Positions 1 to 11,640 of a stretch of 64,000 bases of DNA are shown piece after piece. This DNA is from Patagioenas fasciata. Taxonomy: Eukaryota; Chordata; Aves; Columbiformes; Columbidae. A program made the position numbers and the translations under genes. Position 1 is the stretch's first letter. Each line of letters begins with the position of its first letter. The notes beneath the pieces are model-generated. The model was not told where the DNA came from. It saw only the letters and a program-made list of their open reading frames with translations, and did not search any database. The stretch lies in NCBI RefSeq assembly GCF_037038585.1, contig NC_092525.1:17278867-17342866 (forward strand), in the 5' to 3' direction.

Positions 1-16
1 ATTTCTGTCTAAACAG

Positions 17-100
17 GGACTGATTTTTAGGTTCAAGTTCCTGATGCTCATCACCCTGGCTTGTGCAGCAATGACCGTCATCTTCTTCATCGTCAGCCAG
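17..100 (+). CDS. WLS: WLS (Wntless) coding exon, third from the end
   Basis: Encodes part of Wntless/GPR177, the multipass membrane receptor that carries lipid-modified Wnt proteins from the ER and Golgi to the plasma membrane. The gene enters the window from the left, so only about the last 115 of roughly 541 residues (human length) are here. This exon runs from an AG acceptor (15-16) to a GTGAGT donor (101) in phase 0 and gives 28 residues: a short basic stretch (FRFKF) followed by a hydrophobic membrane segment (LMLITLACAAMTVIFFIVSQ). The match to vertebrate WLS is from memory of the family and is very close. It continues in frame into the exon at 1730. Confidence 0.95.
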
Positions 101-1729
101 GTGAGTGATCATAGAATCGTACAATAATTTTGATTGGAACAGGCCCTCAAGATCATCAAGTCCACCTGTTCTCCCAGCCCTGGCACTGACCCGTGTCTCT
201 GAGAACCTCATCTCTCTCTGTTCAACCCCTCCAGGGACTGTGACTCCACCACTGCCCTGGGCAGCCTGTTCCAATGCCCAGCAGCCTTTTGGGGAAGAAA
301 TTGTTCCCCAGATTCAACCTCAACCTCCCCTGGTGCAACTTGAGGCCATTTGATGAGGCTCAGTTCCCTCACCACTGACATCTTGCTGTTCAGATAAGAC
401 ATGCCCATTATAAGCAGATTAGATAAGAAGTTGCTTTTCAAGAAGTTGTTTTCATTTATTTGAAGCACTGCCATCAAATTGCTCAGGCTGAAGCCTTGAC
501 AAAGGCCTTTGGCTCAGGGTGAGGTTTAGGGCTCTGCTGTTTGAAATATCAGCCAACACACTTTAGTCATTTCTGAGAACTCAGCGAGAGGAAAATGTTC
601 TGTTCGCATTGAAAAAATCCGGTGGCTTTATCCGCCCGCAGAGAAATAACAGAATTCAATCCTCCCTGGGCTGACTTTCCAATGCTGCTGTTTCCAACAG
701 CCTCTGTACCTATTTATTGTGAGCCCCGATGCAATCTCTGTACAAATGAGCTCATATCGCCACTTAAATGTGTCATTTCTGGTTGTTCCTAAGCAGAGGC
801 AGCTCATAGCTTTGGGAGAGCCCTGGGTGCAGCCTAGCAAGTCCCAATATTACCTAATTTTGGGTGCAGGAGCAGTTTGTCCCTCACTGCACCACTTATG
901 CTTTGGGATACATGCTGGGTCCCAATGCAAAATACAGCAGCAGATGATTTTTGCTCTTAAAAATGTGTTAGCCTGAAGCGCTGATTTGAGGGATGTCACT
1001 TGGCAATTCATTTCATCACTGGCCATTAAATGACCATCACTGTGTATGGGCATAAAGCAAATTATCTTGTTCAGCTATTCCTTATAAGCTACTTTAGCTT
1101 TTGCCTTTCCCCTTTGTTTTTTTCTTTAACAGACAGACGGCATTTCAGTGCGATCTGTCTGCTATCTTCAAGTAATATTAATATTGATGATATTTTCTTA
1201 AATCTTGACAAATATCTGCATGTCTAAGGCCGATGCTGTCAGCCTTGGCCCCTCTTGTAAGGCAGAAGCAGCAAGCAGGTATTCAGCACATCAGCTCCTC
1301 GCATTATTCATGCTGGTTTTCCTTCCATAAAAGCTCTATTTATAGAAGTCTGTTTTCAGATTAACTAGTTGTCTCCTAGGTACTGCCCTTGATGTCGCAA
1401 TCTTTGCTGAACACATCAGTTACGGCAGCAACACATTGCACAAGATGAGAGATTTTGTCATGTTTAAGAATGATGAATCAAAGTTAAAGAAATCCTGGTG
1501 CGATCATTTTGTAAGGACCATTTTTTCCTGGAGATCGAGACTAAAGAGGAGAATCCTCGCCTTTCTTCACCGCATCACTGAAGCCGTTGTTCTCCATTTA
1601 CTCCAACCTGTTGAATTGACACTGTTCTTATTGATTTACTCTAAGTCAGTGCTTTGAGGGTCACTTATGTATTTGTACAGAATTTGGTCTTGCTGACTGG
1701 CCTGCACGTGTCTGCTTTCTCGTGGGCAG
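101..1729 (+). other. WLS: WLS intron
   Basis: Intron between the 17-100 and 1730-1883 exons, bounded by GTGAGT and a pyrimidine-rich tract ending in CAG. It starts with a CR1 fragment 10 bases after the donor. The rest is unique, moderately AT-rich sequence in which I see no exon or RNA gene. Confidence 0.9.
111..351 (-). mobile_element. CR1 LINE 3'-end fragment
   Basis: Starts with the reverse complement of the CR1 tail (ATAGAATC) and runs through the usual CR1 3' block, including CCACTGCCCTGGGCAGCCTG and the segment ending TGCAACTTGAGGCCATTT. It is 5'-truncated and lies in reverse orientation inside a WLS intron, 10 bp from the splice donor. Confidence 0.9.
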
Positions 1730-1883
1730 GTGACTGAGGGCCACTGGAAGTGGGGGGACATCACAATCCAGGTGAACAGCGCCTTCTTCACCGGCATCTA
1801 CGGCATGTGGAACCTCTACGTCTTTGCCCTGATGTTCCTGTACGCACCGTCGCACAAGAATTATGGGGAAGACCAGTCGAATG
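1730..1883 (+). CDS. WLS: WLS coding exon, penultimate
   Basis: Starts after a CAG acceptor (1727-1729) and ends at GGTAAATG (donor GT at 1884), leaving phase 1. It encodes 51 residues plus one base, beginning [10 protein letters not shown]. It includes the last predicted membrane segment (around [19 protein letters not shown]) and the start of the cytoplasmic tail ([14 protein letters not shown]). The reading frame joins cleanly to the exons on both sides. Sequence and exon structure agree with vertebrate WLS, so the call is firm. Confidence 0.96.
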
Positions 1884-2534
1884 GTAAATGCCTCTAAATG
1901 AGCTGGAGGCTGTCATGGGAAGAAAGTGGTATAAAGTGGGTGATACCTTTTGTGCCTTTTAAAAATTTTTTTCCAAAATTCTGTGTTAATAGAATAGAAT
2001 CATAGAATCACAGGGTGGTTTGGGTTGGAAGACCTTCCCAGCTCCTCCAGTGCCACCTCTGCCATAAGCAGGGACATCTTCACCAGCTCAGGTTGCTCAG
2101 AACCTTGAAATGTTATGCAAAGGATGGTTTGTTTTTCTTGGTGGACATTTAAATTGCTAACTAGGTTAAGACAGCTTTGAGTATTAAGCCAAGACTGTTT
2201 TAAACCTTCTAGGTGTTTCTTGTACTTTTTAGCATTGCCCAGCTGTAAGTGTGTAGCTTGAACGGAGGAACAAGGAAGGGAGAACATAGAAATCTGGGCA
2301 TGTGGAGAATGGCAGAGCTGTTGGATTCTGTAGCCTTCAGTAGCACAGAAATCATCCTTTGCCAGTATGTTTGGATTTAGATAACTTTAAAGTAAAGCAT
2401 TCATAGAAATGTTGTGTGGTCCATGGCTCAGGTAGCTCCTGAAAGCCTGGAGGGAATAAAACCGGTCTTTTGCTTTCTGATTGTCAGCCTGGGCTCACAA
2501 TAGAATATTTGACAATGTCACTTTTGTTTCTCAG
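1884..2534 (+). other. WLS: WLS last intron
   Basis: Intron between the last two WLS coding exons, from GTAAATG to TTTCTCAG. It holds one truncated CR1 fragment (1990-2106) and otherwise unique sequence. Confidence 0.9.
1990..2106 (-). mobile_element. CR1 LINE fragment
   Basis: Begins with a reversed CR1 tail (repeated TAGAATC) followed by GGTTTGGGTTGGAAGACCTT and the segment CATCTTCACCAGCTCAGG that recurs in many CR1 copies of this window. It is truncated after about 117 bp. Confidence 0.88.
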
Positions 2535-2644
2535 GTGACCTGGGAGTCAACAGCGGGGAAGAGCTGCAGCTGACCACCACCATCACCCACGTGGATGGCC
2601 CCACTGAGGTCTACAAGCTGGCTCGCAAGGAGGCTCAGGAGTGA
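2535..2644 (+). CDS. WLS: WLS last coding exon with stop codon
   Basis: Starts after TTTCTCAG and ends with TGA at 2642-2644. It encodes the cytosolic C-terminal tail, starting GDLGVNSGEELQLTT and ending in KEAQE. In mammalian WLS the C-terminal KEAQE has been described as a signal for retrieval to the ER, and it is intact here, so retrograde recycling of the protein is probably kept. The three exons in the window give 115 residues in one continuous frame. Differences from mammals that I can recall are few, for example Asn for His after GDLGV. Confidence 0.97.
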
Positions 2645-3300
2645 CGTGGAGGAGGCTCAGCCAGGACCCGGTGTGGGGTGACAGCAGGGGACAGCACGAG
2701 GCTGCCCAGGAGGAGACCTCGCCAACCGCACCCGCTCCTCCAGCACCCCGAGTATTGTCATGGAGCGGTGACGCCAAGCAGAACGTTTGTAAACTCTTTA
2801 ATATGGTGTAGTTATTCCTGGGGGGGGAGGGATATGTATATCGTGTTACACTTGAGCACGTAAAAACCCGCTAGAAAAAAAGCGTTAAGGTTGCAAAGTC
2901 GCCCATTGGGAGGTCAGGAGGGGCCAGAGCTGGTGTGGGGCGGGCTTTCTTTGGCTGCCGTGTGCCTGTGCATGAAGGCCGTGCAGGAAGCTCAGCCCAT
3001 GAGCACATATTCAGTACTTCTCATTTTTTTGTGTGCAACTTTAAGCAAGGTGTTGGTTAAGATGGGAACTAAAGCCTCATTGTAAAATCATTTAATTCCA
3101 TCTATAACTGTATTGAACCTTGTTTGAGGTCTTTAGTACAGCCCTGCAGCAAACCTCTGTCACTTGAATGAAGCACAGCTGGGGAAGGGAGTAGACAGTT
3201 TGTAATATATAAGATTTTAGTAAAAGCAGCAGTGTGCTTAGTCAGTGTGTTTTACAGCTGTATGTTAAATGTAAGGGAATAAAAATCTGGGTGCCGCGTT
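2645..3300 (+). other. WLS: WLS 3'UTR, proximal form
   Basis: Non-coding sequence after the WLS stop. A canonical AATAAA lies at 3279-3284 and is the likely main cleavage signal. A G run (about 2821-2828) sits early in it. The end is inferred from the signal only. Confidence 0.6.
3279..3284 (+). terminator. WLS: Polyadenylation signal AATAAA (WLS)
   Basis: Canonical AATAAA about 635 bp after the WLS stop codon, followed by a GT-rich stretch. Confidence 0.6.
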
Positions 3301-3945
3301 GCAGGGGAAAGGGATGCTCCTGTCCCGAGGTCCCGGCGATGCCGCAACCAGATCCTACCTATTCTCAGCCCCTTTGGCTCTCTCGCCCTCTTGTCTTACT
3401 CCGTCTGACCCTTTTGTTACGGCTCATTCATTTTCATGCTGCCCACGTGCCGTGGGCAGAGCAGAAAGGCCGTGGGAGGGACACTGTGTTCTCGGTGCCC
3501 AGGCAGTCCCGCTCCTTGCATTGCCGGGATGGGGAATGCTTGGCAGAGCTGGATCCTCCCAGGGATTATCAGGCTTGAAAACATCTGCTTGTCCTGGCAC
3601 TAACGTGGATATTTGCTTTTTGAAGCAAAAGCAGACGGTGAGGTTGCTCGCCCCCACGCTGTGAGATTGCTGGCAGCGCAAGAGGAATGAGAACTGACAT
3701 GGGAAGGAGGCGTAAACTGGACCATGATGGGGACCAGTTAAGAGAAGTGTTAATGAAGCGTGGCCAGAAGGGTCTTTGCTGCCCAAGGGAAACCTGGAGG
3801 ATCCAGAGAGCCTCATCATCTGACACTACTAAATGTCTGTTAACTGCCCCTAACACATAACTTCCCAGTTTAGTACCTAAAAGATAAAGAATGTGCTACT
3901 GGTGTCTGTTGAGGAAGGGTGAGAGATCACAGGATCACAGAGTGT

Positions 3946-3974
3946 GATTAGATGATCTTTGGAGGTCCCTTCCA
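3946..3974 (+). mobile_element. Short CR1 3'-end relic
   Basis: The stretch around TAGATGATCTTTGGAGGTCC matches the last part of the CR1 3' end. Just before it lies GATCACAGGATCACAGAG, which looks like an inverted CR1 tail. Too short to place in a subfamily. Confidence 0.5.
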
Positions 3975-5447
3975 GATGAGGGAAGAGGGGCAGCTTCCCA
4001 AGCCTCTGACAGGCATCGCAGGTACTGGTAGAAACACCGTCCTGGGAAAGAGAACACTATATCCTTGGATTCTTAAAACTTCACATCAGTTGTTAGAGTA
4101 CTAAGGCTGCAAAATGGAAGTATAATTGGGAAATATCAGAAGTGAGGTCACCTGTGAAACCTTAGTCCATCTCTAGCCAATGTATGGATTGTGACAGTCA
4201 ATTAAAGCCCATTGCATGCTGGCTTTGCCATCATGTTCTGGTTTGCGTATGAGTTCGGGCTCCAGTTTGCACCGGTAAGTGCTGGTCTGTCGCAATTCCC
4301 CTCCCAGCAAACAGCTCGTCCCTGGTGCTGCCCTGTGCACCCTGCACATCCACCCCGCTCTGTGCATGGGCTGCGGCTCCACTCAGCTCCAGCCACCCCC
4401 GGCACCACTGCAGACACGTTCATAACCAAATCCAGCACCAACTTGCTTTGCCTCTCACTTTTCCTTCCCCGTAGGTAATCATGAATCCTTTTGGTTGCTG
4501 GGAACCCCAATTTGTGCTCCATCAAATGGGTCTCCGATTGAAGTGCTCTGTTTTTAATTGGAGCTACTATTAAAATAAGATAATACTGTTCATTGTTCTG
4601 TTCAGCCCCACTGGGATGTGGTTTCGGAGCTGAGGAACACTGAACGCATCGCTCCCGGTGATGTCCCTCATGTGCTGCTGTGTCTGAGCGTGCAAAGTCC
4701 CTGTGGCACAGAAAAAGTGCTGAGCACCACTCAAGAAGTCGGCTTTGGGTGATTTTTTTGGATACTTGTACTGGAAGACTAATCATCTTTTATAAGTTTA
4801 GTTTGTTTTGTTTTTGTAAAATGGGATGATAATGCCCCTGTACTGAAAGGAAATGTAGTTTAAAAGGAAAAAAAAAGGCAAAATGAGAAAAAGGAGTGTG
4901 CACACTTACTGTATGTGGAATAAGCGCTGGGACTGCACCTTCAACATGTAAGCAGTCAACATAAGGAAAACAAATACTAGTAGGTAAAGCAGTGTTCCTA
5001 CTTGTAGTAGTTGTTCCATTACAAAGTGAATTAAATTAATGCACATCATCATAACGCCAGCATGTTCCTGGCTGAGTGCTCGACTTTGCAACTTTGACGT
5101 GCTTTTTACATTGGGTTCTTATGTGATATTTATGTTGTTCCGATAGATGTGTCCGTGGTTTCTTTTACAGCTTAGTATAGCGTTGCATTTTGTAAAGGCT
5201 CCTTACAGATGGGGAACTGCAGCTTTAAAACCAAATTTTGTGTCAAAACTAACCATTTGTTTACGGGACGCATGTATGTGTGCGTGCGTGTGTGTGGTTT
5301 TTTATTTCTTAATTCCTAAGCCCTACTCATATGTTTGAGAAGTAGTTCCTGGGTCTTATTAAGCTATATCCTTTTTTTGTTTAGGTTGAGTTCAGTTTTT
5401 ACAGAATGCTTTAAGCAACCTGGAAAACGTGTAGTTTTGTTAATTTA

Positions 5448-5453
5448 AATAAA
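5448..5453 (+). terminator. WLS: Candidate distal polyadenylation signal (WLS)
   Basis: AATAAA in an AT-rich context 2.8 kb after the WLS stop, followed by GT-rich sequence (TTGTGGATTTGTGGTTGG). Possible end of a long 3'UTR form. Confidence 0.35.
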
Positions 5454-5954
5454 ATATACAATATTGTGGATTTGTGGTTGGCCTGCTTCACTGACCGAAG
5501 AACCGTAGCTCTTGTGCTGTGATCTCGTTTGCTTTTATTTGGTCTCTTACTTTGGGCGGTTGCAAGTTGCACAACTTGTTGCTGGGGAAAATGATTGAAA
5601 ATTTGATGACAACAGATTGATTTTGATACCGACAGCTTGAAGTTCCCGTTGCAATTGGGGCTGCCTCAATACAATGGCACATGAGATAATGAGGGAAACT
5701 GGGCTGTCAAGTTTTAGGCAGAGCCCGTGGCTCCATTTCTGCTGCAGCTTCTCTGCCCCAGTGAGGAATGGGGGCTGCTTGAAGATGAACTAGAAGCAGT
5801 ACAGCACTTTCTGGATCTAACAAATTTCAAAAGAGCAAATTCATGAATTTTAAATAAGTGTAAAACCACTGCCACCCGCCCACACGGTTTCTCCTCCCAG
5901 GTTACTTGTTCTGGCTTTTTGCTGGCTGGGGAGAGCTCTGCCCTGGCAGGGCTT

Positions 5955-5972
5955 GGCTGCCCTCTGCTGCCA
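5955..5972 (-). promoter_or_regulatory. Candidate CTCF-binding motif
   Basis: On the minus strand the sequence reads GGCAGCAGAGGGCAGC, differing from the CTCF core consensus CCASYAGRKGGCRSY at about one position. Motif evidence only. Confidence 0.35.
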
Positions 5973-6581
5973 CAGAACACGGCTTTCAGACATGAAAATA
6001 CAAAATAAATCCCTTACCTCTAAAAATGTGGGAATTTGCTGATGTGCAGAAGTTCCTATCAGCTCCAAGGAGCTGCTCAGGGTCAGAGCTGTCCCAGGAG
6101 CTTTGTGGGTCTGTGCCACTGGGCAGGGACATGGTGAGGACTGGAGAGGAATGGGAGAAACCTGAGAGTTTCTTTAGAAGGCTGTATGGTGCTGCCATGA
6201 GCTGCCGACTTCAGCAGAAGGGAAATGGGTTATAATAGATTTCTGTGGGTGAGCCGGGGACCACAGTTTTTGAGGTCAGCAAAGGGTCTTTGGTTGGAGA
6301 AGTTTTTCTCATTGGACCACTTTCTGCATTTTCTTAGAGATCTGGGCCCAGAGTCGTGTTGTTTGTGTTTTTTTTTTTTTTCTCCTCTCTAAAGCTGGTT
6401 TGTGACTGAAGAGCAAAGCAAGGAGCTGCCACGAGAAGTCTGTGCTGTGATTCTGCAGTGATGTTCGGGGAGGTACTGGGGATGCCCATCCCTCTGGCAG
6501 GGTACGTTAGCTCTGGGACAGGCTCAGGGAAGGGTGACAAAAATGATGGCAGGTCAGGCGGCTGTGTCTCACTGCATGCAT

Positions 6582-6839
6582 GACAAGGGGTGATGGTTTT
6601 AAACTAAAGGAGGGAGATTCAGGGTGGACATGAGGAACACATTGTTGGCCCTGAGGGTGGTGAGAGCCTGTCCCAGGTTGGCCAGAGAGGTGGTGGATGC
6701 CCCATTCCTGGAGACATCCCAGGCCAGGCTGGATGGGGCTCTGAGCAACCTGAGCTGGTGAAGATGTCCCTGCTCATGGCAGGGGTGGCACTGGGGGAGC
6801 TGGAAAGGTCCCTTCAACACAAGCCCTCCCATGATTCTG
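6582..6839 (+). mobile_element. CR1 LINE 3'-end fragment
   Basis: Reads from GACAAGGGGTGATGGTTTT through GGAGACATCCCAGGCCAGGC to a 3' end CCCATGATTCTG. It belongs to the CR1 subfamily most common in this window and is one of its longer copies. Confidence 0.92.
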
Positions 6840-9496
6840 TCCCTGCTGGCCACAGGCTCTGGCAGCAAGGCTTGTGGGATGGATCTGGCTCATGTTTCCC
6901 AGCTTAAAAATGGAAGAAGCAACTTGTGACAGGGTTTGGTCTCCTGGTCTGAGACTGTCCTCAGTCTCCAATGGTGCTGATGAACACTGGTGAGATGGAA
7001 GTGCTGCTGTTTTCTTCTTGTCCTTTTCAATCCACTCCCAGCAGTCCCCAGATAATTAATATTTTGTGAGACACTGAAACATGTTCCCGTCTCCCACCAC
7101 AAATTCTGTAGCTTAAGGCTATTGTGTGGGATTTCGTTATGATGAAAATAGAGCATTGGCTCTATTGCTGGGGAAAGAATTGCAGGAGACTGAACCGTAG
7201 GAGATGAGATGTACAGAGCTGGGGACTGCGACTCACATCTGCTCCAGTTCTTGTTATAAATGACTGTCACACCTGCTCTGAAAGATGAGACACAGTGTAT
7301 TTTTATTGGGGTAAAATAAGGAATAACAGCGACAGATTTATTTTTGGAAGGTTTTTGCCCTGTGCCTGGCACATGGCTTTGACACGGGTCTGCTTTCCCG
7401 TTTAGCACCTGACATTACACCGTACAAAAGCCAACAGCTCTTTCCGTTTTTCCCTTGTCAGAGAGTATTATAGGAAATCAATACGAACTTCAGGCTTTAG
7501 ATCCAGAGTTTTAAATAAAATACAAGACCTTATTATGGCTGCAGCTGTTGGCACGTTCTGCCTCTCCATCTCTGACAAGGGTAAGAGGAAAGTCCTCTGC
7601 TCGTCCCAGCCCAGCTGCGATGGCATCTGCTCCGGGACCCTCCGTTCACTGCCATCACTCGGGGACATGTCACTGAGGCGTTTCCATTAATTGCTGGTTC
7701 AGGTCCCACTGACAGGTCTTACTTTCACCACCATTAATTTGGATTACTGGGCTTCACGTGACTAATTAACAACAGGATAAAATCTCCTGGATAGCATTAG
7801 CTCTTCACATAGTTGTGATTGAGCAGATGCAAATACAGCATTAATGGTTATCCTATGTAAGAGAAGTGCAGTCTAGTAGAACTTATTTCTGTCCCTTTGT
7901 ATTAAGCATGAAGCAATGTTGCTTAATGTACTGTTAAAGAGATGTGTTTTATTCTCCTGTTTTAATTTTCTTCATTATTTTTAGTAGCAGTATGTCATTA
8001 TTATTATTTCAGACAGGAGCTTTCAAAGTAGCTCAGAGCAACTGGGCGCCTTCCTGTTGCTTTTTTTTAAGGTCTCAGTTATCGTTCTCGTTATTTGCAG
8101 TGTTTCTGAGTACCTTGCAAAAGTTGAGTGTTCTGCTTATGCACTGTGCAGCTGAGCTGAGAATGGGCAGCTGACTTGGAGATAACTCACTTCTGCGCCT
8201 GAAACAGCTGGCCCGGTAGCTGAGCATCTGCTTTCATTTTCCCCTGGTAAATAACACAGTGAATGATGACAGGACTTGACAGGGCTTCATGTTAAGATTG
8301 AAGCTCCTTGAGAAAATCCTCTGGGCTTTTTGTGTTGGACAAAAAAATCCAGGGCTGTATGAAACAGGTCCAAGGATCCTTTTTTTTTTTCCAGCCTGGG
8401 ATCAGAGGCAGGCGTTACGAGGCTGCTTGGTAAGGATAGAAGTGGATTCAAAATAGATGGGGGAATACCATGGAGTCGGTGAGGCAGCATCAGAGAAATA
8501 AGAAATGATAACCTGAAAAAACAGAAATGGTTTTGGAGGAATAAGCTTGGGGGAGGACTGAGAAATGTTCTGTTGACAGGTGCTCACTAACGCTTCAGGT
8601 GCTGCTGTACCTGCCACAGGGAGATTTGGCTACAGACAGAAATTGCTTAAGCACTTAACTAAGTTATAAACACAAATGGGAACGATATCGCTGCAGCAGA
8701 TGCAGGTTTGGGCACAGATGCTGTGATGCTGGGGGTGGGACAGCCAGGGGGTTTCTATCCAAGCGTCCTTGTGCAGTGGGAAAGACCTGGGGCTGCCAGA
8801 AGTCAGGATGTGACCAGGTTGTATATAATCCAGGTACGACCCCAAGCATAAATGGTTCATGAAATGCATTAATTTTTAGTAGGTTAAAATGAGCAGAGAT
8901 GTGACAGCAGGAAGATGAGGAAGCACAACGAGCACAAACAGGCCAGGAGAAACAGGCAGAAAAACTTCTCAACACCATCAGAACCCTTCCAGTTTGTTTG
9001 TATTTTCATCAAAGCAAGGAGAGACTATCCGGAAAGGGAAGCATTGTCTTCAGCTGTCTGAAATTCACCTGCTAATGCATGAGGGGCAGTATCAGAACCC
9101 GACGCAAGGACATGCCTGTGCTGACAGATTCTGGACTCATCAGACGCCACCCTGATGGTGATGTGGGACCTGCTGTGGGTGGCTAATTAGCAGCAACACC
9201 AGTGTCTCTGTCTTATCTGCAGATTCTCAGTTATTCTTTAGTTTCCTGGCAGCACTGAGCTCTGGGGGGATCGCAGCTGCCACTGCAGTGACGGAGAAGG
9301 TGTGATGGAACAAACCACCTCCTCAAGCAAAGCTACATCTGCTCTGCCTGAGTCGCTGCTCAGCACAAAGATGGGCTCTTGTCCAGTAAGGCGGGCACTG
9401 GTGTGGGCATAAGCTTTCTCCAGCATCAGGAAGAACGAAAGCTACTCAGAAGCCTCGAGAAAAGGGTGAGCTGACACCAGCATGTTTCTGCAAGAG

Positions 9497-9563
9497 AAGA
9501 GAGGTGGTGGATGCCCCATCCCTGGAGACACCCCAGGCCAGGCTGGACGGGGCTCTGAGCAAC
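9497..9563 (+). mobile_element. Internal CR1 LINE fragment
   Basis: A 67-bp piece matching the middle of the common CR1 subfamily (GAGGTGGTGGATGCCCCATC to GCTCTGAGCAAC), lacking both ends. Confidence 0.85.
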
Positions 9564-10656
9564 GCAGCAGGTCAGGTGTATTGGACACTTGCACAAACTG
9601 GATTTTGGGATAGGGGAAAGCTAGCTTTAGCAATTAAAATCATGCTTTTGTCAACATTTTCTCCTCTTTGGATATATTCTCTCTGTTCCAGGATTTGTCT
9701 GAGACCACCTGAAAGCACATCATTCTCCAGCTCCTGTGCAAGTGCAAGCAGGAGATTTATAGAGCTTTTAACTTTTAATGCAATTGCATTCCCAGTATAT
9801 AGGCTATGTGTGTCTTTCCTCTTTCAGTTACTGCATTAATTTAATTACTCTCTAAGACATCAGCAGGATTCAAATCCAGGCTACTTTAACCTCCTCCTCT
9901 TGGCTTTTATGGCTGCTCCCGGCTGTTCTGGATCCATTCATGTGACTGTGGCAAAGCAATGTCCCACCAGGGAGTGATCCTTAACTTCCCCGGCTTCAAG
10001 ATCTCCAGGAAGGGCTGTGACAAATGTCCCCAAAAGAGATTTAACTCTTCAGTTTACAGACTTGAGTGTGCCCCAGCCAGAACCTTGTGTGCTCAATGCC
10101 AGACCGCGAGCAGCAGCATCGCCCTTCTGTGACTAGGATGTAATTATGGCTTTGGAAACCATGGGTTATTAAGCACCATGTGTTGGGACAAGCAATTATT
10201 TCTTAGAGAGTTTAGACTGTGAAAGAGACAGTCACCGCCAGTCTGCACGGGGAGTGCAGGAGGAGCAGGGGACAGGGCAGACGAGCTTGCTGTCCAAGAT
10301 GTGCCACCAAAGGGACATGCAGAAGTGCGTGGTTGGGGTGGACAGAAGGTCTGCAGGAGGTGCCGAGGACAACCATGTTCCTGTAGACTTTCAGAAGTAT
10401 TTTATTTGCCCCTTTTAAAGCTGTTATTCCCTAAATCAGGCCCTGTGGCCCACAGAATCAGGGGAAACATCTACATGACCATCTTTAACCATGTTTTCAG
10501 TTACAACTTCTGTAAAGGGGGAAAGAGCTCTGCACCATTCCTTCTTGAGGTTGGTGGCACAGGGAGGTCCTCAGGCAGGTGTACTTGGTCCTTCAGCTGC
10601 AGTTTGTCCTGCTGTGGTTTAATAATAAGAAAAGCATGAAGATTTGCAAAAGGGTT

Positions 10657-10789
10657 TCTGCCATGAGCAGGGACATCTTCACCAGCTCAGGTTGCTCAGA
10701 GCCCTGTCCAGCCTGGCCTGGGATGTCTCCAGGGATGGTTCATCCACCACCTCCCTGGCCAACCTGGGACAGGCTCTCACCACCCTCAT
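10657..10789 (-). mobile_element. CR1 LINE fragment
   Basis: Reverse-oriented copy of the common CR1 subfamily (GCCATGAGCAGGGACATC to AGGCTCTCACCACCCTCA). The tail end is missing. Confidence 0.9.
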
Positions 10790-11329
10790 TGTGAAAAGTG
10801 GAAGCTCTGGTCCAAGATGGAGTTAACACTCAGGAAAAAACCCACAGCATTCTAGAGGAAAAATTAGGATAATTCTCATCCAGGCAATGCATCATCCTAG
10901 TCACAGTGAGAGACAGGGATGGTTTTAATGGTCATGCTGGGTGATGTTGCTGTCAGAACAAGCTAAGACAGGCTGTCCCCAGAGAACTGGGGCTCAACAA
11001 GTGGCACTTGTCAACCACACAAATGTTGAAACTTTGCTGCCAGGCTGGTGCCCTCAAGCCTTCCCAACCTCCGGGGCCAGGGGCTGGGGAGGAGAGCTGA
11101 CCCCTGCCAGTGTGCCTGGCACAGAGAGACATGCACTGTGGGGCTCCTGGGGCGGTTTGTCATCATCAGCTGCTAATTAAGATGTCTACATTAAACAGCT
11201 AATTAATGAGCCAGGCTCAGTCTCTGAGGTGGAGGTCAGTGTAGCCCCTCTCTGGGTGCATGGGGCCGCTGGGAGGCTCTGGAGAAGCAGGTCTGGGGTC
11301 TGACTGGGACTGGCAGCCCTGAGCCCGCG

Positions 11330-11640
11330 TGTTATCGCTCCCCAGCTCTCTTCGTCCACGGCCGGCGGCCATTTTGCGGCGGGAGGGCGGGCGGGGGCTG
11401 CGCCTCGGCGGGGCTGTGAGCGGCAGCCGGGCGCCCTCTCCTGCCCGCCGTGGCGGCGGCTCGGGCGGAGCGGGATGAGGAGAAGCCGGGGCAGGAGGGG
11501 AGCGGCCTCCGAGGGTTCTCTGGGCCCCGGGCCGTTCTGGAGGGGTGGCAGCGGGGACGTGTCCGCGTTCTGTCAGGCTCCGGCTCTGCCTTCGAAGAGA
11601 GTGTGCGGAGAGATGGCGTTCGGGGAAATTCCTCGTAAAC
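11330..11640. promoter_or_regulatory. DIRAS3: CpG island upstream of DIRAS3
   Basis: A GC- and CpG-rich block with GC boxes (GGGCGG type) about 1 kb upstream of the DIRAS3 coding exon. It holds a YY1-like element GGCCATTTTG (11367-11376), which on the minus strand reads CAAAATGGCC. The DIRAS3 coding exon has a clear upstream acceptor, so an untranslated first exon must exist; this island is the best candidate for its promoter. I could not identify a convincing donor. Confidence 0.55.

Larger units (their letters stand above)
3301..5460 (+). other. WLS: Possible extended WLS 3'UTR
   Basis: Mostly unique sequence with no open reading frame I trust. It becomes AT-rich towards 4750-5460 and ends in a second AATAAA at 5448-5453 inside a strongly AT-rich tract, followed by a GT-rich stretch, the layout of a distal poly(A) site. 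Whether WLS transcripts reach this far cannot be told from sequence. A short CR1-like piece (3946-3974) and a short TG-rich tract (about 5274-5296) lie inside. Confidence 0.35.
5461..11329. other. Intergenic region between WLS and DIRAS3
   Basis: No gene supported. It holds CR1 fragments (6582-6839, 9497-9563, 10657-10789), a CTCF-like motif (5955-5972) and otherwise unique, moderately AT-rich sequence. Short open frames on both strands look like chance and show no recognisable domains. Confidence 0.7.

Noticed and set aside
4212-4275. Exon-like stretch ending in CACCGGTAAGTG
   Set aside because: Good donor but no acceptor upstream and no recognised peptide; it lies in the WLS 3' flank.
11425-11446. 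CTCF-like motif in the DIRAS3 island (minus strand GGAGAGGGCGCC)
   Set aside because: Two core mismatches in GC-rich DNA, where such matches arise by chance.
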